In this document: positions 1-8,538 of the stretch, one piece after another | Layout of the letters: every line of letters begins with the position of its first letter | Numbering within the stretch: the stretch's first letter is position 1 | Assembly (NCBI GenBank): GCA_016744295.1 | Contig: JADGEQ010000060.1 | Location: forward strand, 1 to 33,241 | Source of the DNA: Desulfobacteraceae bacterium | GTDB taxonomy: Bacteria > Desulfobacterota > Desulfobacteria > Desulfobacterales > Desulfobacteraceae | Reading direction: 5' to 3' | DNA length: 33,241 nt | The notes under the pieces: model-generated | The model's database searches: none | Told to the model about the DNA's origin: nothing | Seen by the model: the letters and a program-made list of their open reading frames with translations, nothing else | Program-made: the position numbers and the translations under genes

Positions 1-224
1 TTCATTGTTCGATTAAGACTGGCTGCCGTTATCTTAAGATGCAGCAATAATTTTTTAGTCGTCATTCCAGGGTTGTTTTTTATAATGTGAAGCACACGAT
101 AGTGTGGCCGGCCAAATCCTTTCCGGGATAAGGTTTCATCAGCCTGCCTTACCAACTCCATGTGTCCGTAGTAAATCAGTTCTGTTATTAATAGGTAAGT
201 GGAATCCGGTATTTCTTTGTTCAT
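1..224 (-). CDS. MarR-family transcriptional regulator (N-terminal part, cut by window edge)
   Basis: I translated the minus strand from an ATG at 224-222 and it stays open to base 1, giving 74 codons. The peptide begins MNKEIPDSTYLLITELIYYG, continues with a helical stretch, and then has GFGRPHYRVLHIIKNNPGMT followed by KKLLLHLKITAASLNRTM. This matches the start of a MarR winged-helix domain: the dimerisation helix, then the helix that precedes the recognition helix (ITAASLNRTM). The gene is divergent from the TRAP operon, the classic arrangement for a MarR repressor controlling a neighbouring catabolic or uptake operon, often released by a CoA thioester or aromatic acid. That role is inferred. 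The upstream Shine-Dalgarno (AGGCGA) is weak. The C-terminal part lies outside the window. Confidence 0.75.
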   Translation of the reverse strand, partial: MNKEIPDSTYLLITELIYYGHMELVRQADETLSRKGFGRPHYRVLHIIKNNPGMTTKKLLLHLKITAASLNRTM

Positions 225-280
225 GGGGTCGCCTGTGATTTTATTATATATGCTTAATTAATATATGATACTTAGCATAT

Positions 281-305
281 TAATATAATTAAAACAATTA
301 TATTA
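281..305. promoter_or_regulatory. Perfect 10-bp AT-only inverted repeat, candidate MarR operator
   Basis: TAATATAATT at 281-290 and AATTATATTA at 296-305 are exact reverse complements separated by 5 bases. A second shorter inverted pair, ATATGCT (248-254) and AGCATAT (274-280), lies just to its left. Both sit in the intergenic space between the divergent MarR-type gene and the TRAP operon. MarR dimers typically bind AT-rich palindromes of this size, so an autoregulatory operator is plausible. In DNA this AT-rich, chance palindromes are common, which limits confidence. Confidence 0.4.
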
Positions 306-321
306 TAGCTATAAAAAAGCC

Positions 322-353
322 TTGACTTTATAAAAACTTTATATAAATACTAT
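322..353 (+). promoter_or_regulatory. Candidate sigma-70-type promoter for the TRAP operon
   Basis: A TTGACT box at 322-327 matches five of six bases of the -35 consensus. Possible -10 boxes are TATAAA at 342-347 (short spacer) and TACTAT at 348-353 (long, 20-base spacer). Neither spacing is ideal, so the exact -10 is uncertain. The box lies about 20 bases downstream of the AT palindrome, so a protein bound there could occlude polymerase. Confidence 0.35.
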
Positions 354-485
354 ACAGCATATATTAGGTATGTATATATATATTTAAAATAGAATCGTGC
401 CATGAAAATTGTTCAAAAACCGTGAAATTGATTTGTTAATGATGTTCAGGTGTACAGAACCAAATATAATTTTAAGGAGAACATG

Positions 486-1475
486 ATGAAGTTGAAACGT
501 TTTTTCACTATTTTGTTGGCTATGGTCGTTGTCACATCAGTCACTCATGCATCAGATGTCACCTGGCGGGCCACAACCGCTTACCAGGCGAACAGCAATT
601 CGGGGGTAGCCTTTAAAGCAATGGTGGAAAGGCTTTCTGAACTCAGCAATGGCAGTTTTAAATTAGAGGTTAATTCCGGAGGATCCCTCGGTTTTAAAAA
701 CGGGGACAATTTCGAGGTGGTGGGAGACGGGATTGTAGAAGTTGCGGAAACGATTTCAGGAAGTCTTATCGGTGTTGATCCGATCTTCGGGCTCCTCTCC
801 TTGCCATTTATTACCTCCTCACCTGAAGATGTACAGAAAATTATATCCCTGTCCTTTGACATGTTTGCCAAAGTTTTTGAATCCAATGACCAAAAATTGA
901 TTGGCTGGGGGTCTTTTCCTGCGGTCGGTATCTATGCAGAACATGCGGCCTATGACCTAAAAGGCATTAAAGGCCTGAAAATTCGCACATATGATGCATT
1001 TGGTGCCCAAGCCTTGCGAAAGCTGGGTGCTGCACCGGTTCAACTTCCCTGGGGCGATGTTGTCTCATCATTGTCGTCGGGTGTAATCAATGCTGTCCTG
1101 ACCTCATCCGAAGGCGGGGTGGTAACAAATATCTGGGATCTGGGGATGACGGATTATAGCAATCTTGGCTATTCTACACCCATCACCCTGCTCCATATAT
1201 CAAAAGAATCTTTTGAAAATCTATCCGCTGTTCATAAAGATGCAATTCTCAGTGCAGGCAAGCGTTTTACCGAAGCCAACTGGGAGGCGGCCCAGCAGCG
1301 AGTTGCGATTAATCTTGAAACCTTGGAAAAACACGGCATAAAAATCCATCAAAATATTGACCCAAAGTTGATTGTAAAAACCCAGGCGCTTGCATCTTCT
1401 TTTGCGGCTGACTGGGCCAAAAAAGTCGGGCCTGAAGGAAAGGGTATCGCAGATCAGTTTTTCAATAAAAATTAG
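486..1475 (+). CDS. dctP: TRAP transporter periplasmic solute-binding protein, DctP family
   Basis: This is the extracytoplasmic receptor of a tripartite ATP-independent periplasmic (TRAP) transporter, which binds an organic acid and delivers it to the DctQM permease. The reading frame is open from 450, but AAGGAGA at 474-480 places translation at 483 or 486; I chose 486 because it leaves 6 bases after GGAG. The 329-residue product begins MKLKRFFTILLAMVVVTSV and is cleaved after an Ala-containing site (THAS), a Sec signal peptide. The core carries family features, including LKGIKGLKIRTYDAFGAQAL and GAAPVQLPWGDVVSSLSSG, the region containing the conserved ligand-carboxylate arginine. The length is usual for DctP. 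It is followed by DctQ and DctM. The ligand is not predictable from sequence; the downstream CoA ligase suggests a carboxylic acid. Confidence 0.92.
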   Translation: MKLKRFFTILLAMVVVTSVTHASDVTWRATTAYQANSNSGVAFKAMVERLSELSNGSFKLEVNSGGSLGFKNGDNFEVVGDGIVEVAETISGSLIGVDPIFGLLSLPFITSSPEDVQKIISLSFDMFAKVFESNDQKLIGWGSFPAVGIYAEHAAYDLKGIKGLKIRTYDAFGAQALRKLGAAPVQLPWGDVVSSLSSGVINAVLTSSEGGVVTNIWDLGMTDYSNLGYSTPITLLHISKESFENLSAVHKDAILSAGKRFTEANWEAAQQRVAINLETLEKHGIKIHQNIDPKLIVKTQALASSFAADWAKKVGPEGKGIADQFFNKN

Positions 1476-1486
1476 GCATAATATTG

Positions 1487-1510
1487 GGAGGGCGATACCC
1501 GTCGTCCTCC
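1487..1510 (+). other. Intercistronic hairpin between dctP and dctQ
   Basis: GGAGGGCGA (1487-1495) pairs with TCGTCCTCC (1502-1510), with one G-U pair and a 6-base loop. No run of T follows immediately, so it is more likely an mRNA-stabilising or partly terminating structure. Such structures let the binding protein be made in excess over the permease subunits. Confidence 0.5.
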
Positions 1511-1570
1511 TGAGCTTATTTTAGATTTAGCACTTTTTTTTGGAATCCATATTTTTCAGGAAATCAATTT

Positions 1571-2065
1571 ATGCAATTTTATAAAAGAATGATTGATCGT
1601 TTTTGCAATGTATGCTCCGGCGGAGCAGCGCTTGCAGTCGGCCTCATGGTTTTTCTCATCCTTTTGGAAATCGTCCTTAGGAATGTATTTGATCACTCCC
1701 TGCTGGTTGTTGAAGAGTTGGTGGGCTATCTTCTTTCCGCATCCATCTTTTTAGCCTTGGGACCCACCTTTCACAAAGGCAGCATGATTCAGATGACCAT
1801 GATTACAGATCGTTTGGAAAAACGTTCTTTGGCTTTCCTGGAAATTATGACATTGGGCCTGGGATTTTGCCTGACACTTTTTTGGATGCGATACGTGTTT
1901 CGGGCAGCCTGGCGGTTCTATAACCGGGGGATAGCATCCAACGGCGCCTGGCCTTTTCCCCTATGGATACCAGAGGTCGTTTCTTTTTTCGGACTTTTTA
2001 TATTGGCCCTGGTTTTGACCCATCATATACTCTCAAAATTTTTCATTGCCATTGAAGGGGCTTGA
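1571..2065 (+). CDS. dctQ: TRAP transporter small permease subunit, DctQ family
   Basis: This is the small membrane subunit that pairs with DctM in the TRAP permease. The 164-residue product has four hydrophobic segments, at about residues 14-36 (ALAVGLMVFLILLEIVLRN), 46-64, 87-108 and 130-155, the normal DctQ topology. The LLEIVLRN segment followed by an acidic-rich turn and VEELVGYLL is typical of the family. It lies 95 bases after dctP and its stop codon sits 2 bases before the dctM ATG, so translation of dctM is probably coupled. The upstream Shine-Dalgarno is weak (AGGAAAT at about 1559-1565). Confidence 0.9.
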   Translation: MQFYKRMIDRFCNVCSGGAALAVGLMVFLILLEIVLRNVFDHSLLVVEELVGYLLSASIFLALGPTFHKGSMIQMTMITDRLEKRSLAFLEIMTLGLGFCLTLFWMRYVFRAAWRFYNRGIASNGAWPFPLWIPEVVSFFGLFILALVLTHHILSKFFIAIEGA

Positions 2066-2067
2066 CC

Positions 2068-3348
2068 ATGGAATTATATACGGCTCTCATTATTATATTC
2101 GTGTTTTTTCTTTCACTTGCCCTGGGGATCTGGGCTTTTTTCTCCCTGCTCATCGCAAGTATCCTCGTCATGGCCTTTGGCGCTGACTTTGGTTTGGATA
2201 AAGTAGGGATACTCATTGCAAAAATCACGGTTCGCTCATCCCGGTCATGGGAACTTTCAGCAATCCCTTTATTTTTGCTAATGGGAGAACTGTTGTTTCG
2301 TGCTGATTTGTCCCGGCGACTGTTTGACGGGCTTTCAACCATTTTTAATAAAGTTCCCGGCGGACTTCTCCATGTAAATGTCACAGGATGTACCGTATTT
2401 GCTGCAGTATCAGGATCATCCGCTGCCACCACTGCAACCATTGGCAGGATCAGCGTGCCGGAATTATTGAAAAGGGGATATTCCCGGTCTTTGATCCTGG
2501 GATCCCTTGCCGGTTCCGGGTCTTTTGGATTGTTGATCCCTCCTTCCATCGGCTTGATTATTTATGGTGTTCTTGGCGAAGTATCCATTGTAAGGTTATT
2601 TGCTGCAGGTTTTTTACCGGGACTCATCGTGGCCTCATTTTATTCGATCTACATCGGCGTCGCCTCTCCCCGGGTAAATACCGACGGTATTGTTTTTGAA
2701 TGGCAAGCGCTTTTGGGGCTGCTGCCTATTTTTTCTCTTATTCTCATCGTGCTTGGGTCAATCTATTGTGGAATTGCCTCTCCCACGGAAGCTGCCGCTG
2801 TGGGCGTGGGCGGTGCATTGGTTTTGGCATTTATTGAAAAAAGAGTGACAAAAACATTTCTTATGGATTCTGTTTTTGCAGCAACCCAACTATCTTGTGT
2901 GATTGGTGCGGTTGTTATAACGGCTTCAGTTTTGTCAACTGCCACCGGGATCGTCGGTGCACCCCAGGCCATTGCTTCCTGGGTGGTGGGTTTAAATCTG
3001 AGTAAAACAATGCTGCTTTTTGCCCTGGCGTTGTTCTATATATTGCTGGGTTTGTTTTTAGATGGTGTCTCCATTCTCGTATTAACATTACCGTTAACCA
3101 TGCCCATTGCTGTTGCCACCGGAATTGACCCCATCTGGTTCGGCATTTTTTTGATCCTCATGATAGAGTTGGGATTAATGACACCACCAGTGGGCTTTAA
3201 TCTGTTTGTCATTCAATCAATTTCCAGAGCATCCATCGGTGAAATCGCATTGGCGGCAGTCCCATTTTTTTTAATTATGTGTGCTTCGGTCATATTATTT
3301 ACCCTATTTCCGGGAATTGTCCTGTGGCTGCCCAATCATTTATTTTAA
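2068..3348 (+). CDS. dctM: TRAP transporter large permease subunit, DctM family
   Basis: This is the main translocation subunit of the TRAP transporter, which moves the solute across the inner membrane using an ion gradient. The frame also has a TTG at 2062 overlapping the dctQ stop, but the ATG at 2068 has the better-spaced GAAGGGG (2054-2060). The 426-residue product is almost entirely hydrophobic with about 12 membrane segments. It carries DctM family motifs such as SAIPLFLLMGELLFRAD near the N-terminus, AAVSGSSAATTATIGRI, GSFGLLIPPSIGLIIYG, GIASPTEAAAVGVGGAL and ELGLMTPPVGFNLFV. The length is normal. Together with dctP and dctQ it makes a complete TRAP system. Confidence 0.93.
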   Translation: MELYTALIIIFVFFLSLALGIWAFFSLLIASILVMAFGADFGLDKVGILIAKITVRSSRSWELSAIPLFLLMGELLFRADLSRRLFDGLSTIFNKVPGGLLHVNVTGCTVFAAVSGSSAATTATIGRISVPELLKRGYSRSLILGSLAGSGSFGLLIPPSIGLIIYGVLGEVSIVRLFAAGFLPGLIVASFYSIYIGVASPRVNTDGIVFEWQALLGLLPIFSLILIVLGSIYCGIASPTEAAAVGVGGALVLAFIEKRVTKTFLMDSVFAATQLSCVIGAVVITASVLSTATGIVGAPQAIASWVVGLNLSKTMLLFALALFYILLGLFLDGVSILVLTLPLTMPIAVATGIDPIWFGIFLILMIELGLMTPPVGFNLFVIQSISRASIGEIALAAVPFFLIMCASVILFTLFPGIVLWLPNHLF

Positions 3349-3438
3349 ATTTTTTAAAATTATGTAACCGCCATATTTTTCATAACACACGATTATAATA
3401 TAAGATTTTCAACGTAAAAATTACGACAGGAGACATTT

Positions 3439-5013
3439 ATGATATCTTTAACCCTAGGTGATTTATACGACCGCTGTGTCCAATTTTATGGAAAACACAC
3501 AGCGGTCACCTATGGCAATCAATCCTTCTCATACAATCAAATCGGTGATCAGGCCAAGCGCCTGGCCGCCGCATTACAGGATATGGGGCTGAAAAAAGGG
3601 GACAAGGTGGCCTTTTTAATGCCCAATTGTCCTGAATACATTTTTTGTGAATATGCACTGGCCAAATGCGGATGTGTACGGACGCCGCTTGCCGTATTGC
3701 TAAGTCCCGAGGACCATATTTACATGATGAATCTGACCGAATGTAAGGCGGTTATTTATCATACAAAAATGGCCGATAGAATTAATAAAATGATTCCTGA
3801 TCTTAAAACCGTAGAGCATTTCATCCAGATTGGTGGCGAAAAAGAAGCGTTGCCCCAGGGGCATCGCAGTTTAAAAAAGATGGTGGCAACATATCCGCCA
3901 ACACCCGTGCATGTGGATATGCTGCCCCAAGATTTAATGGGAATATATTTTACCGGCGGAACCACCGGGAAACCCAAAGGGGTTATGCTTTCGCACAGGG
4001 CGTGGGTTTATACGATACTTGCAGAGACACTTGACTTTGATATGGGCCGACAAGAAGTATTTGCCTATGCCGCACCCTTGACCCATGGCGGCGGGTGCCT
4101 TTTGTTACCGGTGCTCCTGCGGAAAGGGCGTTGTGTAATTCTGGACCATTTTGATCCCAAATCTTTTCTGGAAACCGTGGAAAAAGAAAAAATCACCTCT
4201 TCTTTTTTGGTTCCAACAATGATTTATCTGCTGCTTGATCTGCCGGAAAGGGATAAGTATAACCTTTCAAGTTTACGCAATATTATCTACGGTGCATCCG
4301 CCATTGCACCGGATCGACTCAAACAGGCAATCAAAACATTCGGCCCCATATTCACCCAGCTTTTCGGCCAGACAGAAGCCCCCATGGCCCTTAGTTCCCT
4401 GCCCCGACAGGAACATGTGGTCACCGATCCTGAACGGGAAATGATGATTTTGAGTTCAGCCGGCCGGCCTACCTTTCATACAGAAATTAAAATTGTGGAC
4501 GAGAACAATTGTGAGGTCAAAACCGGTAAAAGTGGTGAGGTTATTGTTCGCAGTGCCAACATGATGGACGGTTACTTTAAAAATCCTGAAGCGACTGCCG
4601 AAACCATCCGGGACGGTTGGCTGCACACCGGGGATATTGCCCGTCAGGATGAGGAAGGCTTTCTTTATATCGTAGATCGGAAAAAGGATATGATCATCAG
4701 TGGCGGATTTAATATTTTTCCCAGGGAAATAGAAGATGTTCTTTTTGAGCACCCGGCAGTAAGAAATGCGGCTGTCATAGGAATACCCCATGAAAAATGG
4801 GGTGAACAAGTTTTGGCCATGGTGGAAACCCATACCGGTCAAACGGTTTCACAAGAAGAACTCATCGCCTTTGTCAAAAACAAAAAAGGCAGTCTTATTG
4901 CTCCCAAAAAAATTGAATTTCGCACTAAAATTCCCCTAACAAATTTAGGAAAATTGGATAAAAAACAAATTAGAGCAGAATACTGGCAGGGTAAAAATCG
5001 AATGGTGATTTAA
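3439..5013 (+). CDS. Acyl-CoA synthetase (class I adenylate-forming, AMP-binding)
   Basis: This enzyme activates a carboxylic acid with ATP and CoA through an acyl-adenylate. The 524-residue protein has the P-loop at 171-185 (FTGGTTGKPKGVMLS), the A5-type motif FGQTEA at 309-314, GWLHTGD at 393-399, the hinge region VDRKKDMIISGGFNIFPRE at 412-430 and the catalytic lysine K505 in NLGKLDKK. All key residues of a full-length fatty-acyl/aryl-CoA ligase are present. The start has a strong GACAGGAGA Shine-Dalgarno. It lies 90 bases after dctM and 49 bases before the thiolase. The acid specificity cannot be read; by context the substrate is probably that imported by the TRAP system. Confidence 0.9.
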   Translation: MISLTLGDLYDRCVQFYGKHTAVTYGNQSFSYNQIGDQAKRLAAALQDMGLKKGDKVAFLMPNCPEYIFCEYALAKCGCVRTPLAVLLSPEDHIYMMNLTECKAVIYHTKMADRINKMIPDLKTVEHFIQIGGEKEALPQGHRSLKKMVATYPPTPVHVDMLPQDLMGIYFTGGTTGKPKGVMLSHRAWVYTILAETLDFDMGRQEVFAYAAPLTHGGGCLLLPVLLRKGRCVILDHFDPKSFLETVEKEKITSSFLVPTMIYLLLDLPERDKYNLSSLRNIIYGASAIAPDRLKQAIKTFGPIFTQLFGQTEAPMALSSLPRQEHVVTDPEREMMILSSAGRPTFHTEIKIVDENNCEVKTGKSGEVIVRSANMMDGYFKNPEATAETIRDGWLHTGDIARQDEEGFLYIVDRKKDMIISGGFNIFPREIEDVLFEHPAVRNAAVIGIPHEKWGEQVLAMVETHTGQTVSQEELIAFVKNKKGSLIAPKKIEFRTKIPLTNLGKLDKKQIRAEYWQGKNRMVI

Positions 5014-5062
5014 ACCAAATAAAATTGATTTCATAAATTATTTAAGACAATGGGGAATAATA

Positions 5063-6313
5063 ATGACAAATGTATATGTGATTGGTGTTTCTTCAACTGA
5101 CTTTGGAAAACATCCCGACAAAAGCTATCGGGAACTTGTGCGGGAAGCCTATCTTGCCGTACTGGCTGACGCTGGCATGGAAAATGGTGATTTAATAGAT
5201 TTTACCTATTTTGGTAATTGCCGCATGCATGCTGCGGGTCAACCAATGATCCGGGGACAGGTTTGTTTTATCCCGTTGATAACCGAAAAGTTATTTCCAG
5301 AGCGGGTTCCCATAATAAACGTTGAAGGTGCTTGTGCAACCGCTTCCATGGCTTTTCACACAGCCTGGAAAGATATTTTAAGCGGCCAGTCCAATCTCAC
5401 CCTTGCCCTGGGGGCAGAAAAATTATTTTTTCCGGAAGATCCCCAGGGTATGATCAAGGGATTTGAGGAGGGAATGGATTTATTTACACCCAATGACACC
5501 CTGGCTTACTATCAAAAAGCAGGTAAAATCACCGGTCAACCGTTTGAAATAGCCCCCGGACGTACCATGTTCATGGACACCTATGGTATGCAGGCCAGAT
5601 ATCATATGTGGAAAAACAAAACAACCCAGCGCCAGATTGCCTTCGGTGCAGCCAAAAACCATAATTTGGGCGCGTTGAACCCCAAAGCACAATACCGGTT
5701 TACCCAGACGGTGGACCAGGTTCTTGAAGACCGAATCGTCAGTTATCCCTTAACCCGTTCAATGTGCGCTCCCATAGGCGATGGCGCGGCAGCAGCGCTG
5801 CTTTGTTCAGGTGACTTTTTAAAAAATCTGCCGTCCGAGATACAAAACAGGGCGGTTCGGATACGGGCCAGCGCTTTTACCGGCGGAAAGTATCGCTCTT
5901 TTGATGAACCAAGTTTGAGTTGTGTGGCAGCAGAAAAAGCCTATGCAATGGCGGGTATCAAACCTGGGGATATTGATGTGGCTGAAGTTCATGATGCAAC
6001 CTCTTTTTGTGAAATATATCAAGTGGAAATGTTAGGGTTTTGTCCCATTGGTAAAGGGGGGGCATTTGTGGAATCCGGTGCAACTACCCTTGAAGGGAAG
6101 ATTCCTATTAATACCTCCGGCGGACTTGTATCAAAAGGTCATCCGGTCGGGGCAACCGGTATTTCCATGATATATGAATTGGCCACCCAGCTTCGGGGTG
6201 AAGCCGGAGAACGACAGGTGAAAAATGCGGAGTTCGCCCTTCAGGAAAATGGGGGAGGCGTTATCGGATTTGAAGAAGCCGCTTGTTCTGTTATTATCCT
6301 GCAAAAAGAATAA
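5063..6313 (+). CDS. Thiolase-family acyltransferase, SCP2/SCPx type
   Basis: This enzyme likely performs CoA-dependent cleavage of a 3-oxoacyl-CoA, or a related condensation, in the cytoplasm. The 416-residue product has the acyl-accepting cysteine C91 in NVEGACATASMAFH, H310 in EVHDATSF (the HDxF-type position of SCP2 thiolases) and H360 in NTSGGLVSKGHPVGATG. The C-terminal Cys-x-Gly of classical biosynthetic thiolases is absent; the equivalent region reads ENGGGVIGFEEAACSV, as in SCP2-like and archaeal-type thiolases. Many of these act with a small DUF35/OB-fold partner, and none is found here. Its position between an acyl-CoA ligase and an amidase indicates a degradative role, but the substrate is unknown. 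Confidence 0.85.
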   Translation: MTNVYVIGVSSTDFGKHPDKSYRELVREAYLAVLADAGMENGDLIDFTYFGNCRMHAAGQPMIRGQVCFIPLITEKLFPERVPIINVEGACATASMAFHTAWKDILSGQSNLTLALGAEKLFFPEDPQGMIKGFEEGMDLFTPNDTLAYYQKAGKITGQPFEIAPGRTMFMDTYGMQARYHMWKNKTTQRQIAFGAAKNHNLGALNPKAQYRFTQTVDQVLEDRIVSYPLTRSMCAPIGDGAAAALLCSGDFLKNLPSEIQNRAVRIRASAFTGGKYRSFDEPSLSCVAAEKAYAMAGIKPGDIDVAEVHDATSFCEIYQVEMLGFCPIGKGGAFVESGATTLEGKIPINTSGGLVSKGHPVGATGISMIYELATQLRGEAGERQVKNAEFALQENGGGVIGFEEAACSVIILQKE

Positions 6314-6355
6314 AATATAAGAATAAACCAGAAAATTTTTTTGGAAAGGATGTTT

Positions 6356-7819
6356 ATGAAATTAGCGTTTAAATCGGCGACCGAGCTCATGGAAATGATA
6401 ACATCCCGCCGGATATCTTCTGTTGAATTGCTGGAAATATACATTGAGCGATATAAAAAGTTTAATAAAAAAATAAATGCCCTCATCAACACAAACATGG
6501 ATAACGCCCGTTTAAAGGCGAAACAAGCCGATTTAGCACTTCAAAAAGGTGAAAAATGGGGCCGGCTCCATGGGTTGCCCATAACCATTAAGGACAATAT
6601 AGAAGTTGTGGGCATGCCATGTACATCTGGATCTTCGGATCTAATTGGTCACATGCCTGACAGGAATGCAGATCTTGTGCAACGCCTTATCGATGAAGGC
6701 GCCATCGTTTTTGGAAAGACCAATTTGCCTCTTTTCGGAGACGATTTCCAAACCCATAATAGGGTTTTTGGACAAACCAACAATCCCTGGGATCTTAAAA
6801 AAACGCCGGGAGGGTCTTCCGGTGGTTCAGCCGCAGCATTGGCTGCGGGGCTTACCGCTCTGGATATGGGTAACGATATTGGCGGGTCCATCAGAATTCC
6901 CGCCGGTTTTTGCGGCATCTATGGGCATAAGCCAAGCTATGGAATCATTCCGGACCGTGGACTCATTCCACCCATGCCAAACCTATTCAACGGTGATTAT
7001 TCCATTCAGACAGATATTGCCGTAAACGGTCCCTTGGCAAGAAGTGCAGAAGACCTGGACTTGGCTTTAAAAATACTGGTGTCACCAGAACTGCCGGAAA
7101 AAAAAGCATGGCGCATTAAATTACCTGAACCCAGAAAAACTGCATTGAAAGATTTTAAAATAGGCGTGTGGCTGAATGATCCTGCTTGCCCGGTGGACAG
7201 TTTTGTTGGGGATTGCCTGCAAGCATCAATTGATTTACTGGCAAAATCGGGCGCAACTATTTCCAACAAAAAACCTGATATCAGTTTTGAAGAAAGCTGG
7301 GATGTTTTTATAAAAATTTTGAATGGCACCTTGGGTTTTGGCGTCCCTCCATCATTGTTTGAAAAATGGTTAAAAAAGGAAAATGATACCCAAAGCCAAG
7401 ATGAATACCAAACCCGGCAGATAAAAGGCGCTATTCAAAGACATCGGGATTGGCTAATGACAGATTGCAAACGGCAGGTCTTGAGAGAAAAATGGGCAAG
7501 GTATTTTAAAGAATTTGATCTTCTTCTCTGTCCGGTAACGCCGGTTGCGGCATTTTCTCACACCCACACCCCCTGGTTTAGCCGAAGCATTTTTGTGAAC
7601 AATCAACACCGTCCCTATTCAGACATGATGGGCTGGACCGGACTTACCAATATTGTTTTTTTACCATCAACCATCGCACCAAGTGGATTTACACCCGATG
7701 GGCTTCCCGTGGGGATTCAAATTGTGGGGCCCTACCTTGAAGACCGTACACCGATTCAATTGGCAAAACTGATGCGGGAGGTCACGGGTGGATTCATTCC
7801 TCCAAGCGGATATCACTGA
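6356..7819 (+). CDS. Amidase-signature family hydrolase
   Basis: This enzyme hydrolyses a carboxamide or similar C-N bond with a Ser-cisSer-Lys triad. GGAAAGGA at 6343-6350 supports the ATG at 6356 over two upstream candidates. The 487-residue product shows the triad lysine K79 in LPITIKDNIEV, the cis-serine S154 in TPGGSSGGSAA and the nucleophile S178 in GNDIGGSIRIP. The K79-S154 and S154-S178 spacings (75 and 24) match what I recall for fatty-acid amide hydrolase and amidases. No GatC or GatB partner is nearby, so a GatA role in tRNA amidation is unlikely. It ends the TRAP/ligase/thiolase cluster and may release an acid from an amide for activation by the CoA ligase. Confidence 0.88.
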   Translation: MKLAFKSATELMEMITSRRISSVELLEIYIERYKKFNKKINALINTNMDNARLKAKQADLALQKGEKWGRLHGLPITIKDNIEVVGMPCTSGSSDLIGHMPDRNADLVQRLIDEGAIVFGKTNLPLFGDDFQTHNRVFGQTNNPWDLKKTPGGSSGGSAAALAAGLTALDMGNDIGGSIRIPAGFCGIYGHKPSYGIIPDRGLIPPMPNLFNGDYSIQTDIAVNGPLARSAEDLDLALKILVSPELPEKKAWRIKLPEPRKTALKDFKIGVWLNDPACPVDSFVGDCLQASIDLLAKSGATISNKKPDISFEESWDVFIKILNGTLGFGVPPSLFEKWLKKENDTQSQDEYQTRQIKGAIQRHRDWLMTDCKRQVLREKWARYFKEFDLLLCPVTPVAAFSHTHTPWFSRSIFVNNQHRPYSDMMGWTGLTNIVFLPSTIAPSGFTPDGLPVGIQIVGPYLEDRTPIQLAKLMREVTGGFIPPSGYH

Positions 7820-8227
7820 ATTAAGAGATCGAATCTGAATAACCAACGGCTATTTCATCAAAAAGTCATCCTACACTAATATAGTACAATTGAAATTAGG
7901 CCAATTTTGAATAAGAAATCAGTTTTTTTTGGGTAGTAAGAAGAGTCCCTTTTGTCTGCAACAAAACGTCCACAGTCATTCAGGTTGGGCGTTGACTTCT
8001 TTCGCCTGTAGTGGCTAAACTTAAAATCAGATCGGTGGGTTCTTATATTCATAGAACTCAGTCCTGACAACATTTGGGAACTACTATATCTGGTGTCTTA
8101 TGCTTTTTCAGAATAAAACTTTCCAATCAAATATATGAACCGCAGGTATCATTTTTGAACATTCTTCCAGAGTGTTTTTTATAATATATAAAAACGATGT
8201 GACCCAGGAGCAGACTTCTGGTTATAG

Positions 8228-8520
8228 CTAACCTTTTTCAGGATTCAAAATGGACCCCGGATTATCCCTGTAATTGGTCGCTTCTTTTATAATTTTCAGA
8301 TCACCATATTTGGTGTCCTCAAATTCTTTGACCCGAAGGTAGGGCAGTCCACTTATTTGAAAGACATTCCCGTCTGAAACTTGGTATCAGGAAATTTATT
8401 TTGATAAGGTGATTTTAAGTTATTTCTAATAACATCCATGCCCTGACGGGCAGTCAGAATTATTACAATATCACCAGCCAACCCTATATCTGTATAGGAG
8501 TGGCCTGTCGGTTGATATTG
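8228..8520 (-). pseudogene. Possible decayed coding fragment with a frameshift, unidentified
   Basis: Read on the minus strand, one frame from 8520 to 8353 encodes a protein-like stretch (for example GLAGDIVIILTARQGMDVIR). Another frame from 8386 to 8228 encodes a second (for example ISGLPYLRVKEFEDTKYGDL followed by KIIKEATNYRDNPGSILNPE). The two overlap and would join through a single frameshift near 8370. There is no start codon with a ribosome site, and the 5' part would be lost into the response-regulator gene. I do not recognise the family. It may instead be non-coding DNA, since the first part overlaps an inverted-repeat structure. Confidence 0.25.
8467..8519 (-). other. Nested inverted repeats just after the response-regulator stop
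   Basis: Three nested arm pairs are exact complements: AATATCA (8467-8473) with TGATATT (8513-8519), GCCA (8477-8480) with TGGC (8501-8504), and CCTATA (8483-8488) with TATAGG (8493-8498), closing on a 4-base loop. The structure begins 20 bases beyond the end of the minus-strand kinase/regulator operon, so it may terminate or stabilise that transcript. There is no T-tract typical of an intrinsic terminator. Confidence 0.4.
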
Positions 8521-8538
8521 GATTTAAACAAGCTAGGC

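Larger units (their letters stand above)
7820..8538. other. Gene-free stretch between convergent amidase and response-regulator genes
   Basis: No convincing intact gene is present in these roughly 720 bases. The sequence is more AT-rich than the flanking genes and all frames are broken by stops. A minus-strand frame at 7876-8073 (65 codons) has no recognisable motif or good ribosome site. The right half contains a structured element (8467-8519) and a possible decayed coding fragment (8228-8520), listed separately. Confidence 0.5.

Noticed and set aside
2043..2549. Minus-strand open frame of 168 codons across dctQ/dctM
   Set aside because: Antisense to two clear TRAP permease genes; composition is low in family-like motifs.
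7876..8073. 65-codon minus-strand frame in the gene-free stretch
   Set aside because: Basic, motif-free sequence in AT-rich DNA without a good ribosome-binding site.
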